Shown: one piece after another, positions 28,361-40,864 of the stretch
Layout of the letters: every line of letters begins with the position of its first letter
How positions within the stretch are numbered: position 1 is the first letter of the stretch
NCBI GenBank assembly: GCA_037951105.1
Contig: JBAMJV010003088.1
Location: 62,001-126,000 of the forward strand
Reading direction: 5' to 3'
DNA from: Echinarachnius parma
Lineage: Eukaryota > Echinodermata > Echinoidea > Clypeasteroida > Echinarachniidae
DNA: 64,000 bases
Position numbers and translations under genes: made by a program
Notes under the pieces: generated by a model
What the model saw: only the letters and a program-made list of their open reading frames with translations
Database searches by the model: none
What the model was told of the DNA's origin: nothing

Positions 28361-28991
28361 TGTAAACAACTATGTACATACACCCTATGATACAGTAGTC
28401 CTGTTTCTACAGCGTTGATAGCTCGATACTGAAAAGTGTGGATTAATTAAGGATTATGCGCAGGCTTCGGAGATAATTTAATTACAACTTGAGTCACAGA
28501 CACTACGCGATGAGGTTTCATTGATTACTGTATGCATCCATGGGGCCTATACTTACACACTGCATGCATGTGTGATTCACGTGGCCTATTTATGAACAAG
28601 CTATGGTACATTGTTGTATTGTATACTTTCGCTCTGATGTATAATAAATGATTTTTATGCAGCCTGCTAGATGTTTGGACTTACTACTAATTAGTGTTCA
28701 AGTTCTTCAACCCATTCCCTTTGAGATTATGAAATGTCCATAGACTTTGTACATAGCCCACCCGGTAACACCTGGTTCCCATAACGGGTTAATATGCAAA
28801 GAGGATGGGTACACAACATTTTAATTAGAAACAAAATAAAAGATTTTTTGTCAAGATCTATGATCACAGATGATTGAGAAGAAAGAAAAGAGTATTGTGC
28901 AATAAGTGAGTGTTTATCTTTAAAATAATGGCATTCTTTCAATACTCCAGTGCATGCAGTAAAGATTTTCAGCTGTTGACAAAATCGACTT
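28361..28991. other. Unassigned upstream sequence
   Basis: Unique-looking A/T-rich sequence. No exon, tandem repeat or element ends recognised. Confidence 0.6.
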
Positions 28992-29564
28992 TTAAAGGGG
29001 TATTCCGGGCCTGACAAAACCATTCGTTATTTGAATAAGCAGAATAATAGGCATAATTGGTGAAAATTTGATCAAAATCGGACAAGAAACACGGGAGTTA
29101 TACCTATTTGAACATCATGTATAATGAGCGATCGTTTCAAAATTGCCGCCATATGCAACATCATTGACGAGCAACTCGCCATGGCTTTAGTACATGAAAA
29201 TACACTTATTTCTCATTTTCGTTGCAAAAAAATAATTTTTCTCTGCTTGTTTTCACGAATTCATAGAAGAATATCGATGGGCCAACCTCTTTGGAATTTG
29301 TAAGCTCATAAATTTGCTTTGTTATGAAGAAAATTTAAATTTTGTAAAGTTTCCATATACATGTAGAAGTCAAAATGGCTGCAGCTCGCAAGTGACGTCA
29401 CGATCGATAGCAATTGCGAACGATACTAAAAATCGGAGCAAAGTTCATCCTGTAATAACTTTTTTATTGCTCTACCGTTTTGGCTCAGATTTTCGATCAA
29501 GATTCTTCATATTCACTTCATTTTATAGCAAACATCACATTTCAGGGGTGGAATTCCCCTTTAA
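28992..29564. mobile_element. TTTAAAGGGGTATTCC TIR element
   Basis: Left TTAAAGGGGTATTCCGGG and right GGTGGAATTCCCCTTTAA are inverted repeats. The element is 0.57 kb, non-coding, and the only copy in this window. Confidence 0.8.
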
Positions 29565-29870
29565 GTAGTCCAGTGGCATCTAGGTATATTACTAATATAG
29601 ATATATTAGAGTAGCTATGTGAATATTATGTGAATATTGGTTTGTCCCCCCTTTGGTCCCCTATTGGGTTAATGTAAACTTTATTTTGGGGGCGAATATA
29701 AACCCTAACCTCACCCTTATTACCACTCCTACCCAATATGAGTTGAACCCGACTGATACATTTAGTGGCTGTTTCAAACATTGGTGATTTGTGAACAAAC
29801 TTTGCTTCTTTTGAAACATAACTTTTTCACAATTTGTTTTCTTCATGTAGACAGAACATCCAATATTATA

Positions 29871-30102
29871 CTTGCCCTGGTCCGCTGGCCCAGGGCCAGT
29901 GAACTTGCACTTCGGGCCAGCAAAATTAAACTCATATTTTGGTGGTCCGATCGGGCAAGCAGATTTTCAACCTGACATTGACAAATGAGAAAAAAATCTT
30001 GTTATATTCACTGCTATGCTACAGGTTTGATCAGAAAAGGGGAATAAATAATTTTACTGGCCCGACCAGGCCACTGACAAAAAAGGTAAGTGTGGAACCC
30101 TG
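29871..30102. mobile_element. GGCCCGGGCCAGT-family hAT-like MITE, copy 1
   Basis: It shows the family blocks CTGGCCCAGGGCCAGTGAAC, GGTGGTCCGATCGGGCAAGC and CCCGACCAGGCCACTGAC and ends GTGTGGAACCCTG. TTATACT flanks both ends. Other copies: 37731, 43559, 52121, 53829 and (related) 56702. Confidence 0.82.
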
Positions 30103-30418
30103 TTATACTAACTACAAATCTACAGAAGATATTTTAGAGAATGTCGGGAATACATGCTTTAAATTCCAAATCAAGGCATCTCATACACATTGAGAATTGT
30201 GTCTCAGACCCTAGGCAGGAAACGTGAATGTTGGTAATCGAGCCCCTATTCATCAATTCACGCTAGAAGCGCATTACAACGCACACTGCGATAAGAAGTA
30301 ATTTGATAATGGTTTAGCAGTGGCATCATCAGCGCAAGGCATGCAGAGCTGACATACTATACCCTGCCATCCGATGTAGGATGGAACACAAAAATCAATA
30401 CAAGTTCACACTGACATA

Positions 30419-31415
30419 ATAATGATGATAGTAATGATGATGAAGATGAAGATGAAGATCAAGATGATGATGATGATAAAGATGAAGATGAAGATGAAGA
30501 TGAAAATGAAGTTGAAGATTATGATGAAGATGAAGATGAAGATGAAGATGAAGATGAAGATGATGATGATGAAGATGAGGATGAGGATGAGGATGAGGAT
30601 GAGGATGAGGATGAGGATGAGGATGAGGATGAGGATGAGGATGAGGATGAGGATGAGGATGAGGATGAGGATGAGGATGAGGATGAGGATGAGGATGAGG
30701 ATGAGGATGGAGATGGAGATGGAGATGGAGATGGAGATGGAGATGGAGATGGAGATGGAGATGACGATGACGATGACGATGAAGATGAAGATGAAGATGA
30801 AGATGAAGATGAAGATGAAGATGAAGATGAAGATGAAGATGAAGATGATGATGATGAAGATGAAGATGAAGATGAAGATGAGGATGAGGATGAGGATGAA
30901 GATGAAGATGAAGATGAAGATGAAGATGAAGATGAGGATGAGGATGAGGATGAGGATGAGGATGAGGATGAAGATGAAGATGAAGATGAAGATGAAGATG
31001 AAGATGAAGATGAAGATGAGGATGAGGATGAGGATGAAGATGAAGATGAAGATGAAGATGAGGATGAGGATGGAGATGACGATGAGGATGAAGATGAAGA
31101 TGAAGATGAAGATGAGGAATGAGGATGAGGATGAGGATGAAGATGAAGATGAAGATGAAGATGAAGATGAAGATGAAGATGAAGATGAGGATGAGGATGA
31201 AGATGAAGATGACGATGAGGATGAGGATGAAGATGAAGATGAAGATGAAGATTACGATGAGGATGAGGATGAAAATGAAGATGAGGATGATGATGATGAT
31301 GAAGATGATGATGATGACGACGATGACGATGAGGATGAGGATGAAAATGAAGATGAGTATGATGATGAAGATGAAGGTTATGATGGTGATGATGATCTTG
31401 ATGATAATATTAACA
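30419..31415. repeat. ~1-kb GATGAA/GATGAG/GATGAT array
   Basis: The array is a nearly pure run of 6-bp units in blocks (GATGAG, then GATGGA, GATGAC, GATGAA, alternating). It carries no stop codon for about 330 codons in one frame (Met-Lys/Met-Arg, turning to Glu-Asp). Composition alone explains the open frame, so it is not called a gene. Confidence 0.97.
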
Positions 31416-31547
31416 TTTAATTTTGTCTAAAATTAATGAATTTAAGTGCATTCAAATACTCATCAGAACACAGAATATAATCATGCCCTGTCCTAAGGAA
31501 GGAACTAGTAAAGATAAAACATTTTATTTAGAGACTAAATATCTCTA

Positions 31548-31770
31548 TACCGTAAACTCTGGGGGTGACTTTTGCCGCCGGAGTGACTTTTGCCACTTTT
31601 TTAGATGAATGTATTTTCGTCAAGACCCGCTTTTTAGAACAAATTTCTTATTGTTATAAATATATTATTATAGGGTAATGTATAGAATCAGATATTAGTT
31701 CTAAAGAGTGAAAAATTATGAAAATATAGCCTTCTCAAAAAGTGGCCAAAGTCACCCCGGATTATGGTAC
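31548..31770. mobile_element. TACCGTAAAC MITE, copy 1
   Basis: Left TACCGTAAACTCTGGGGGTG and right CACCCCGGATTATGGTA. Interior GTGACTTTTGCCACTTTTTT and AAAGTGGCCAAAGTCACC. The cleaner copy is at 45991-46227. Confidence 0.82.
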
Positions 31771-32967
31771 CTTGATACCTGTGTTTCATATGCCCCCACC
31801 CCTGTGTCTTAACCATGACACCCCTATTTCTTCCTAGCTCCACTACCATATCAAGAGGGCTATTTTCAAAATTTAGATAGAAAAATTGCCCCCTGTGTAA
31901 AGGTTCACGAGGGCTATTTGGGGGCTCACAGGGGCTTTTTTTGTCTTGTATTTATTTGTTTTCATTTTGTTTTATATTTATTTTTCTCAGACATTGTAAT
32001 AACTGATTAAATAAAGATCCCACCCTATACTGCTGACAAGCATTCTCAGTACCAATAAAAAGAACATTTTGCATGCATGGGACCAACTAAAAGATTTATG
32101 TGATATACACAGCGAGGGTGATTTTGTTGAACAATTTCGTTTTTGTTCCCCCCGTGTTTTGGCTCACGGGGGCGATTTCAAAGTTAACAGGGGCAAATGG
32201 CCCTTTGCCCCTGTGTGTGTATATTTTATGCTGTACACCACCATATACCTGTTTTCATTTCAGGGCCAGCCAAGGCTTGCTTGTATTGTATCTAGATATG
32301 GGGGCGTGCACGAACCAGAGGGAAGCTATTGAATAAAGCAACTCAGGCACGTGTACGCATGGCGGCTGCGAATAAGCATTCACTGTTTAGCGGAGTAAGG
32401 CTGGAATAACATGAGATGCAGACTGATGTTTATTAGTGTACTGTAAATACACGTTGTACGAGAGCTCTCAATACAAAATTAACCCAATCAGCTTGGGCAC
32501 ATGTGAAGTAGCTGCAAATAACCTTTATGTTTAATAACTATCTATCACATTGTATGAGAGCTATCTATACTTAATCCCATTTAGCGTCTTAATTTGGGCT
32601 CAAGTACGGCCACTGGAAATATTTAGCATTTACTGTATAGAGGAGAAAAGCTGCAATATTATCCTCAAGTAGACTGGTGTTCGTTAACTTTTTTTCAATG
32701 CAAACATTAACCCATTAGGCAACTAAAGCTCATGTATGGAGGCTGCGAATAAGCATTCAATGTTTAGCGGAGTAAGGCTGCAATAACATGATATGCAGTG
32801 ACGATGTTTATTAGTGTACTGTAAATACACGTTGTATGAGAGCTTTCAATACAAAATTAACCCAATCAGCAATTCAGGTAAGGCCGCTGCGAATAAAGCA
32901 TTCACTGAAAAGAGTCCACATAAACGAGATAATAAAAAAAGCAACCTGGACACAGGCAATATAAATA
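31771..32967. repeat. Gly-rich CCCC block and ~400-bp tandem duplication
   Basis: 31780-32230 has repeated GGGGGC/GCCCCTGTG words of a degenerate element. From about 32300 a segment containing GCGGCTGCGAATAAGCATTC, TTTAGCGGAGTAAGGCTG and AATACACGTTGTA recurs at about 32730-32880, so a roughly 400-bp stretch was duplicated in tandem. No coding evidence. Confidence 0.75.
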
Positions 32968-33213
32968 TGTGACCGGCTATGGCAAAACCCTGCACTTGTC
33001 GGTAAAAATCAAAATGTAGATTTTCATCACAAGCTTTTATTTCATGCTTTGTTCTAACAAATTGGTCAATAATTGGTGAAGATATGATTCGTTTCAATGA
33101 TTGTTTTATGATTTTTTCGTAGGTCTTTTACACACATTCTGTGAACTTAAAATGCCCATTTCTTCAAAACATGATTTACCGACAAGTGCAGGGCTTTGCT
33201 ATAGCCGGTCACA
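32968..33213. mobile_element. TGTGACC-family MITE, copy 3
   Basis: It begins TGTGACCGGCTATGGCAAAA and ends GCTATAGCCGGTCACA, flanked by TA on both sides (32966-32967 and 33214-33215). Confidence 0.92.
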
Positions 33214-33224
33214 TAAAGTCATTA

Positions 33225-33600
33225 CGCTGTATGTTGTTTACAGCAGCATTGCTGTAATAAAATCCAATGGAAGCTTGTCATTACCCTGCACGTCATTACA
33301 TTCAAGCAATCATTTTAAATGGCAAGAGCATAGCCGTGTACACGCAAGATACAGACTTTATGTTGTTCAAAACAATAAACCTGAAAAAACCTAAATACAA
33401 CATTTATTAACTAATTCTTAAAAAGTAAAATTAGCCAACTTATATTATAAAACCATCCATTGGAAGCTTTTTATTAGCCTGCACATCAATTACATTCAAG
33501 CAATAATTTTAAATGGCAAGAGCGCAGCCGTGTACATGCAAGATACACGCTTAATGCGCATGTTGTTGTTCAAAACAATCCTGAAATAAATGTTTGTTCG
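33225..33600. repeat. ~230-bp tandem duplication
   Basis: CAATGGAAGCTTGTCATTAC, CATTCAAGCAATCATTTTAA and GGCAAGAGCATAGCCGTGTA recur about 230 bp later with a few changes. Confidence 0.8.
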
Positions 33601-33790
33601 GTTCGTGTCTCCTTAAGATTTAGGTCATTAAATTAAGTTCTTCCATCGCTTGATTGTTGTGATGGCTGTCTCCATCAATGCATAAATCAAATTAGCCAAC
33701 AATAATATCATCATTAAAAAAATAAAATATAGATAACACAGGCAAGATGGCAGCGTCTGCCTTTCCGATACAGGTTTATGATATTTTGTG

Positions 33791-34204
33791 CAGGAGAACC
33801 AAATGCTGGCATTTTTGCTCACTGTAATAATGATAAGTACATTTCCTGTTACTTCTAGTAGTATGTTTTCTCTTGGGTATCACTAATAATTGGGATAATC
33901 AATGATTTTGAGACCACTAACATAGATTGTTTTACTGGAGGCTGCCATGTTTTCCAACGGTACCGTATGAAACGTCATCTAAGCATGCACTACCTATTTG
34001 TTTTTTTTGTTTACATCTGTTTTGACTGACCACTGGAAGCTGTCATGTTTTCCAATTATACGGCATGAAATGTCATCTGAGCTTGCACTAGTATCAAAAG
34101 GGAGTTACATAACCACTGACATAGCAGCAGACTCAACAACAACAAGCATTATGCACTTATCAGTAACAGTTAGCAAAAATGCCAGAATGTTGGTTCCCCT
34201 TTAA
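33791..34204. mobile_element. Relative of the 17983-18666 TIR element
   Basis: Left GAACCAAATGCTGGCATTTT and right GCCAGAATGTTGGTTCCCC pair, and share the GCTGGCATTTTTGCT...AGCAAAAATGCCAG design with 17983-18666. The TCTCTTGGGTATCACTAATA block is also shared. Confidence 0.78.
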
Positions 34205-34214
34205 AGCCCAAAGA

Positions 34215-34610
34215 AAAACATCGAAGCTTCAAAGTGCCACAGGAGAAACCCAAGGGATGTTTGTGCTGTGAGAGAAAAGTGATTATAGCCTGTGAGTGGG
34301 CGGCCATTATAATCACCTGCGACATACGACACTCAAATCATTCTGTGAAGACTGGTAGAGAGCATAGAAAGAAGGAATTTGTGTACACGTTACTAAAATC
34401 ACAGAATGCTCATTATTTATGCAAACCTTTTTGATAAATATTATATAAAATAGTTGCAATTAAAAGTGAGTAATAACCTGTGAGTGGGCGGCTATTATAA
34501 TGACCCTTGTCATACAACACTTGGTGGGACTTGTAAGACTGACAGAGAGCATAGAAAGAAGAAATGTTACGAGTGCGTTCTAAAATTCCAGAATGTTTAA
34601 CCATTTATGA
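34215..34610. repeat. ~230-bp tandem duplication
   Basis: GTGAGTGGGCGGCCATTATA and GAGAGCATAGAAAGAAG occur twice (34290-34380 and 34480-34565) in the same direction. Nothing coding. Confidence 0.78.
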
Positions 34611-34934
34611 AATAACGTTCAAGCACAAGTAATGCCACATTGGTCTATCAGATGTTCTGATACACATTGTATTGCCTTTTTGTGATGAGGTATAGACAAC
34701 AACAAAATGTTTCAAATTTATACAATTGGGGTTGAGTAGGATGATTTGGTTTTGTTTTACGAGATTCTAAATGTCGAATAACAATGCATAAAATTCAGCC
34801 TCAATTCACAGCTTGTTCACCATCTATGCAATAACATCGAATATCAATGTTTTGAAATATTTCTAGGCTAAACCTTTTCTCTTGAAATGGGTTTCAAAAT
34901 GCCGATTCTTAGCTTGAAAAGTGTAGCTCACCTT

Positions 34935-35177
34935 ATAGCCCGGTCACATATCAACGGATTGCGCAAACGTATGTCAAACGGAGAGCTAAATTTTTCATCC
35001 TTTCTATGCGTTTCTTGTCCGTTCCTTGTCCGGTGATGTACGTTGTTCTATGTTTTGTACATGAAGCAATGGAGACGACTTTCATCACCGGATAATTTAA
35101 TTTCGCAAATTGTATATTCGTTGGGCATACATGTACATGTACGTTTCCGATATCCGTTCGATATCTGACCGGGCCAT
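34935..35177. mobile_element. GGCCCGGTCACATAT MITE, copy 1
   Basis: TAGCCCGGTCACATATCAAC at the left and GATATCTGACCGGGCCATTA at the right. The flanking text AGCTTGAAAAGT...AGCTCACCTTA is repeated on both sides. A cleaner relative lies at 52564-52819. Confidence 0.75.
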
Positions 35178-35388
35178 TAGCTTGAAAAGTTTAGCTCACC
35201 TTAGTAATGTTTGACATTTAGGCAGTAAAGTGCAAGTAACATGAAAGTGGCCAATGCTGTAATGCAAATTTTATTACATATTTTGTGATGGGGCGTAAAA
35301 TAAATGCAATAGAGTGGGGTTGGATGTTTTTGTTTTGTATTTTGAAGTGCTGTATTCTACAAATTCTACTTCCTTCCAGGGGGGTGTT

Positions 35389-35670
35389 TCACAAAGATCC
35401 TAAGTTGAACTTAACTCTAAGTTGGACTTAAAAACTATAGAAAGCCGTTAGTTTCTTTGAAACAAGTTATTTTTAATGGCATAAATTATGCATAAAATAT
35501 TTTCTATTATCAAGGAGATTTCATTTTCTTGATGTAATATTTATGAAAGTCTAAAAAACTTGCATTTTTGCTTTTGAATATATTCAATTCCAAGGCTACA
35601 AATGGCTTACCATAACTTGTTCTAAGTCCAACTTAGGATCTTTGAGAAACACCCCCCCCCCCCCCCCCCC
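35389..35670. mobile_element. GGGTGTTTCACAAAGATCC MITE, copy 1
   Basis: Left GGGGTGTTTCACAAAGATCC and right GGATCTTTGAGAAACACCCC are long inverted repeats. The right end runs into a poly(C) run of about 20. Other copies: 47260-47569 and 57742-58060. Confidence 0.88.
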
Positions 35671-37189
35671 ATGAAGTGTTTCCATCTGTTGCAGAGAGCT
35701 TGCAATCTCATTTAGGTTTGAAATTGATTTGGACCGGTGGGAACAAATAAAATATGCATAATTTATGGCACAAGGATTTGACTCAGATTTTGCGCTCGCT
35801 CACAGATTGACAGCAGACAGAAAAAAGACACCACACTGCGCAGTAGCAAACTGCGCACCTATACGATGTTTCGTTGCAGCTGTTTTGGGATCTTGTTTTT
35901 GTGTGTGTGAACGTTCGTTAGTTTCGTTAATCATGATTCTTTATACGAGGTTTCGTTAGTCATGATTCTTTAGTCATGATTAAGGGATGAAAATGTTTGT
36001 GTATGAACAAGCTGTAGATCTCTAATGCTACAGGCAGTGAAGGGTCAAAGAAAGAGGTCTCAAATATGTTGATTATTCATGAGGGGAGATGGAGGGTGGT
36101 GTGAAACAATTGCAAAGGGTGTCAGAAGCAAACTATGCATAATTTATGGGGCAGGGCAGTGTCGGAGAATCCAGGGATGTTCGCAGACTTTACATACTCG
36201 AGATCAAAAACAGAGAGGGAGAGAGAAGATAAAGAAAGAACAAATGAAAGAAGGCAAAAAGAAATATAATAAGGAAAGAGAGTAAACATGAGAAAAGGGG
36301 AGAAAGATAGAGGGGAAATACAGGACAAGGCCAAATTACTGTCAGATGAGAGTAGATAAGTAGAAATTGATTTGGAATGCTAACGGGTGTACTGATGCAG
36401 GCCAGGGTAAACCAACCAGGTGAAATGGAAAAAACAGGATCAGAGATAATCACTGCAGACAGTGTTCATATTGCTTGTGTTGTATTTGCAAGAGACACTA
36501 TCAAGAATTACTCAATCTAGGCCTACAAGACTGAAATGTAGATGAGAACTGACACATTTGCTAGTCAACTTTGCTTAAATAGTGACCATGTACACGGGGG
36601 CTAGGGGCAAATTCGCCCCCGAAATCCCCAAAAAGAGCCCCAAAAATTTGCATAGAGCTGAATGCAAAACAAATTTGAGGGTATTATTTCCATGCAGGCA
36701 AGCTTGAAAAGTAGCCCCCCGAAAAATAAATATTAATTTTTTCCCTGCTTACATGAAACAAAAACAGGATCAAATATAATCAGAGATAAAAGCAGAGAAT
36801 GATAGAGAGAAAAAAAGGAAATGGAAAATGCCTTTAAATTTGGGAAGGAATAGGGTTAAGTGTGCCTGAACATTTAACATATGTTTTAATAATGGCTGCT
36901 ATTTCAATAACAACAGCAACGTGAATTCAATTTAGATATTTCTTTCTACCATTAACGAGATGGACAGACAAAATGGACAGAGATGAAAGGACAAAATTGA
37001 AGAAGAAACAACAAGTGATGAAGAATTAGAGGAGAGAGTGACAAAATAAAAAAACAGAAAAAGAAGAGTGAGATACACATGTAGACAGAGAGAGGGAGAA
37101 AAGAAGGGAGAGGTAAAAGGAATGAGAAAAAAGAAAGGTAGAGGTGATATATCGCAATGTACATGTTTAAATTTGCAATGATCATAAGA
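35671..37189. other. Unassigned; purine-rich stretch and GCCCCC repeat
   Basis: 36200-36320 and 36960-37140 are AGAGAGA/AAGAAAG-rich. 36590-36760 carries the GGGGGCTAGGGGCAAATTCG...AAAAGTAGCCCCCC element also found at 62388-62570. No exon is supported. Confidence 0.65.
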
Positions 37190-37372
37190 CAGTCAAATCT
37201 GCTCTAGCGACAACCTGTATATAAAGATCACCAGCTTATAAAAAACGTTAATCTTGTCTCCCAAAGATGCAGTTTACAATGCAAATGAACCTCTCTAGAT
37301 AAGGACCACCTGATCATAAAGACCACCTTATCTGTCTCCCTCTAGAGTGTTCTTTATAGACAGGTTTGACAG
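37190..37372. mobile_element. CAGTCAAACC-family MITE, copy
   Basis: CAGTCAAATCTGCTCTAGCG at the left, TTTATAGACAGGTTTGACAG at the right, with GACCACCT blocks inside. Confidence 0.82.
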
Positions 37373-37730
37373 TATATAGTTTTAATCACTTAAAATTCAG
37401 ATTCACAACAAAATTTTCTCTCCCTTTTAATACAAACTATTATATTTGATTGATTATCAGTACAGCTTCACTGCCGAAACAGGTGGTTATCAAAATGATG
37501 AAAGCACAAGACTTGATGGATTGTACAAACATGTCCATGGAAATAGAATTTCCTCAACATAATAATCATTAGCTCTTAAAAAATATCCTAAGGCATCTAA
37601 AACCACATTTAAAATACAATGTTCATACTGATTAACAATTTATTGAGTAACAACCACACAGAAAACTTACTACGTAAATTACCATTTAAAGTGATACAAA
37701 TGTTTATCTCATCTAGAGATACAAGTATGC
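37373..37730. other. Unassigned upstream sequence
   Basis: A/T-rich unique sequence. No element ends or exon recognised. Confidence 0.55.
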
Positions 37731-38071
37731 AAGGCTCGACACTCGCACTGGCCCGCTGGCCCGGGGCCAGTAAAATTGCACTTGGGGCCAGCAAAATGTA
37801 TAAAAGTCATATTTTGGTGGCCCGATTGGGCAAGCAGATTTTCAACCCGACATTGACAAAATGAAAAAAATCTTGTTTTCTTTTATGTCATGCTTCATCT
37901 GTAATCACAGGTTTGATTAGGAAAGAGTGATATTTTAAATAGTAAAAAAGCTAACTCATGAAATATAATTTTGGGGCCAGTCAATTTTCTTTTGGGCCAC
38001 AAGAATAGGGGAAAACACAATTGCACTGGCCCGACAGGGCCACTGACTAAAAAGGTGAGTGTGGAGCCCTG
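37731..38071. mobile_element. GGCCCGGGCCAGT-family hAT-like MITE, copy 2
   Basis: It starts CAAGGCTCGACACTCGCAC and ends GTGTGGAGCCCTG. AAGTATGC is duplicated at both ends (37723-37730 and 38072-38079; the C is shared with the element end), an 8-bp TSD as in hAT elements. Confidence 0.88.
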
Positions 38072-38229
38072 AAGTATGCATGTCTTTAAATGATGATTAG
38101 ATAGGAGAAAAGGCCGAAAGAAGAAAAAAAAGGTATGTACAGTATAGTCAAAATAAACTTTCCACTGTAGTATTTTCATTTATGCAATGCTTAAAATAAC
38201 ATGTACGTAAGCCATAAAAGGCTCTGAAT

Positions 38230-39225
38230 CACTTTCAGATGCAAGTGCAAGTTCATGACACAAACACTCCGTATTTGCGTGATATTAGCTCAAGAAATTA
38301 ATTTATTTGCTTCGGCGCTCTGGTGCACTGAGCCTAGAAATTGAGGAGAGGTTTTTGACAGAATACAAATTGCTACCTCCTTAAAGGCAGGATCAGTTTC
38401 TTAACATAAATGCAAATTTGTTAAATGTAATGCATTGAATGATAGTGTGTTGTTCTCAGGAGTAATGATTAAATAAATTGAGGCGATAAGTCTTTTGGAA
38501 TACAAATTGCTACTTCTTCTATTTAAAGACAGGAATCAGTTTCTTTACAAACTGAAAAGCAAACAGATCTATCAACATTTGATGCTGCATGTGTACATGT
38601 TTGCACTGTATTCACGTTACATAAAAGTACTAAACACTCAATCATTTTCAGATGCAACGGCAAGTTCATGACACAAACACTCTGTATTTACGTGATATTA
38701 GCTCAAGTAATTAATTAATTTGCTCCACTGCTTGGGTTCGCTGAGCCTAGAAATTGAGCAGACACTTTTATCCTTATCTTGAATACAAATTGCTACTTCT
38801 TCTATTTAAAGACAGGAATCAGTTTCTTTACAAACTGAAAAGCAAACAGATCTATCAACATTTGATGCTGCATGTGTACATGTTTGCACTGTATTCACGT
38901 TACATAAAAGTACTAAACACTCAATCATTTTCAGATGCAACGGCAAGTTCATGACACAAACACTCTGTATTTACGTGATATTAGCTCAAGTAATTAATTA
39001 ATTTGCTCCACTGCTTGGGTTCGCTGAGCCTAGAAATTGAGCAGACACTTTTATCCGTATACAAATCATCTGCTTTTTAAAGGCAGGGTCAGTTTCTTAA
39101 AAATGTAAAATAATGTCTACAAACGATATTCACACTTTGTATTCACTGTATTCGAGACAACCACACGTTCATGACACAAACACTCCGTATTTGCGTGATA
39201 TTAGCTCAAGAAATGAATTAATTAA
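38230..39225. repeat. ~283-bp tandem repeat
   Basis: Units contain TTCAGATGCAACGGCAAGTT, CACTCTGTATTTACGTGATA and CGCTGAGCCTAGAAATTGAG. The units starting near 38501 and 38784 appear identical over about 270 bases. The outer units (38230 and 39110) are diverged, so the inner duplication is much younger. Confidence 0.88.
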
Positions 39226-39412
39226 GAAAGGCTACTTGCCCGCTTACTTCTACAGGAGATTTAAACCTAAACAATTCCATTATTCTCTCATAGTTGACCA
39301 ATAATTTAGTTGCCCGATTGGGCAACCAAACTAGGGCATTTATGATATTTTACTTTCCCCACACAAATTTTACTTGCCCCGGGCAATAGGGCAAGTGCTA
39401 GTGTCGAGCCCT
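39225..39412. mobile_element. GCCCGGGCAAGT-family hAT-like MITE, copy 2 (partial)
   Basis: Right part of the element only: TTGCCCGATTGGGCAACC, GCCCCGGGCAATAGGGCAAG and the end GTGTCGAGCCCTA. Confidence 0.75.
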
Positions 39413-39966
39413 ACATACACTACATGTATGTGAATGTACACTCATACTCCCAATGGTGCAAGTAATTATACATGTAATTGCGCTAATTAGAGAAAGAAAC
39501 AAAAAAGATACTCCATTGACAAAAAAAAACATCTCAATGCCATTGGCTGAATAAATTATGCACTGACTCATATCTCTTCACTGTGGTATCTGCCCCTGTA
39601 CAAATGTCATGTAATTTATCTAGCTACATATTATCAAGTCCCCCACAATGTTAATACAACCAGCATTAGCGTGGCATGCATCGCTCTGTTAATCAATTCT
39701 ATACTACACGGACATGTGCACTACATGTATGCTACACGTACGGAATTTTATAATATAAATCTATAATCGCTGTTAATCAATTTTCTCCCATATAACATAC
39801 ATACACTTACGTAAATTATGTATACATACAAGTGCATCCATACATGCATGTGCTGCAATACATCAATCTATCTGTATCTGTAGCTATTAATTTATAATCT
39901 TGGCTTTAAGTCCTGGCATCAAATTGATTATTTATTTAAATTTTGGAGAGTTATTTTTTTATAGAG
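39413..39966. other. Unassigned; ACATGTA-rich sequence
   Basis: Repeated CATACA/CATGTA words. No exon or element ends. Confidence 0.55.
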
Positions 39967-40529
39967 TTAAAGGGATAGTTGAGTTCTGGTAAGGAGAGTA
40001 CAGTTTTAGTGAAACTGAATTTTAGTAACCAAAACCTGCATCATTACATTACAAACTAATAGTTATAACTAGAAAGGAACACAAAATTACAAATGAGGTA
40101 GTAAAGATCATGTTATCATTCAAAAAGAGCCGTTAAAACGTAAGAGGGCGCTCTCTAAACACTCATCGGTTTCAACCATTTTGAATAAAATATTGTGCAT
40201 GTGATGCTTTGTTGAAATAGTGATTAGATAGAGAAATAACCAACAACTATTTAAATACCTATTTTGTAACTTTTTTGAAAAGAGGAAGCATTTTTTTGAA
40301 TTTTTAACGGCTGGTTCAAAATTCTCTAATAAACCCGGGCCCCGGGTTTATTACAAATTGTTATATTTATGGATATTTCAGCCGTTTCTGAACCGATTTT
40401 GATCAAACAAAGATGATTTTATTGTTTAAATATTATGCTCTTTCAAATTTTACACTCAGTTTTTCATTACCTCACAAACCAATTAAGTAGTCTAGCGCCC
40501 TCTCTACCAAAACTCAACTTTCCCTTTAA
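39967..40529. mobile_element. TTTAAAGGGGTAG-family MITE, copy 2
   Basis: TTAAAGGGATAGTTGAGTTC at the left, AACTCAACTTTCCCTTTAA at the right, with GCGCCCTCTCTACC inside. Confidence 0.88.
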
Positions 40530-40569
40530 GCTTGAAAAGTAGCCCCCCAAATATAAATTGTATATTTTC

Positions 40570-40675
40570 CCTGCATTGAGGGGGGGGGGGGGGGGGGGGG
40601 GGGGGAAGCACAACAAATTTTAAAGAGGGGGCATCATGTGCCCCCCCCCCCCCCCCCCCCCCCTCCCCGTAGCTA
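40570..40675. repeat. Poly(G)/poly(C) hairpin
   Basis: A G run of about 35 is followed 40 bases later by a C run of about 25 with matching flanks, giving a potential long G:C hairpin. It lies in a GTAGCCCCCC-type element fragment. Confidence 0.9.
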
Positions 40676-40864
40676 CACCCCTGCCTGGCTAATCAGTTCT
40701 CTCCCATAATGTGCAATATATTACAAGTACATTTATACACAGCACTATGTTCACATCAGCATTAGATGACACATGTGTTCAGGAAATCACTCATCATACT
40801 GAGTAATGTACTGTACATGATACAGGTGTTGTGTACATGTGCAAGTGTATACACTAACTATTTT

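Noticed and set aside
30422-31420. 332-codon open frame
   Set aside because: It is a hexanucleotide array; Met-Lys/Met-Arg and Glu-Asp runs are its translation, and all related frames are open too.
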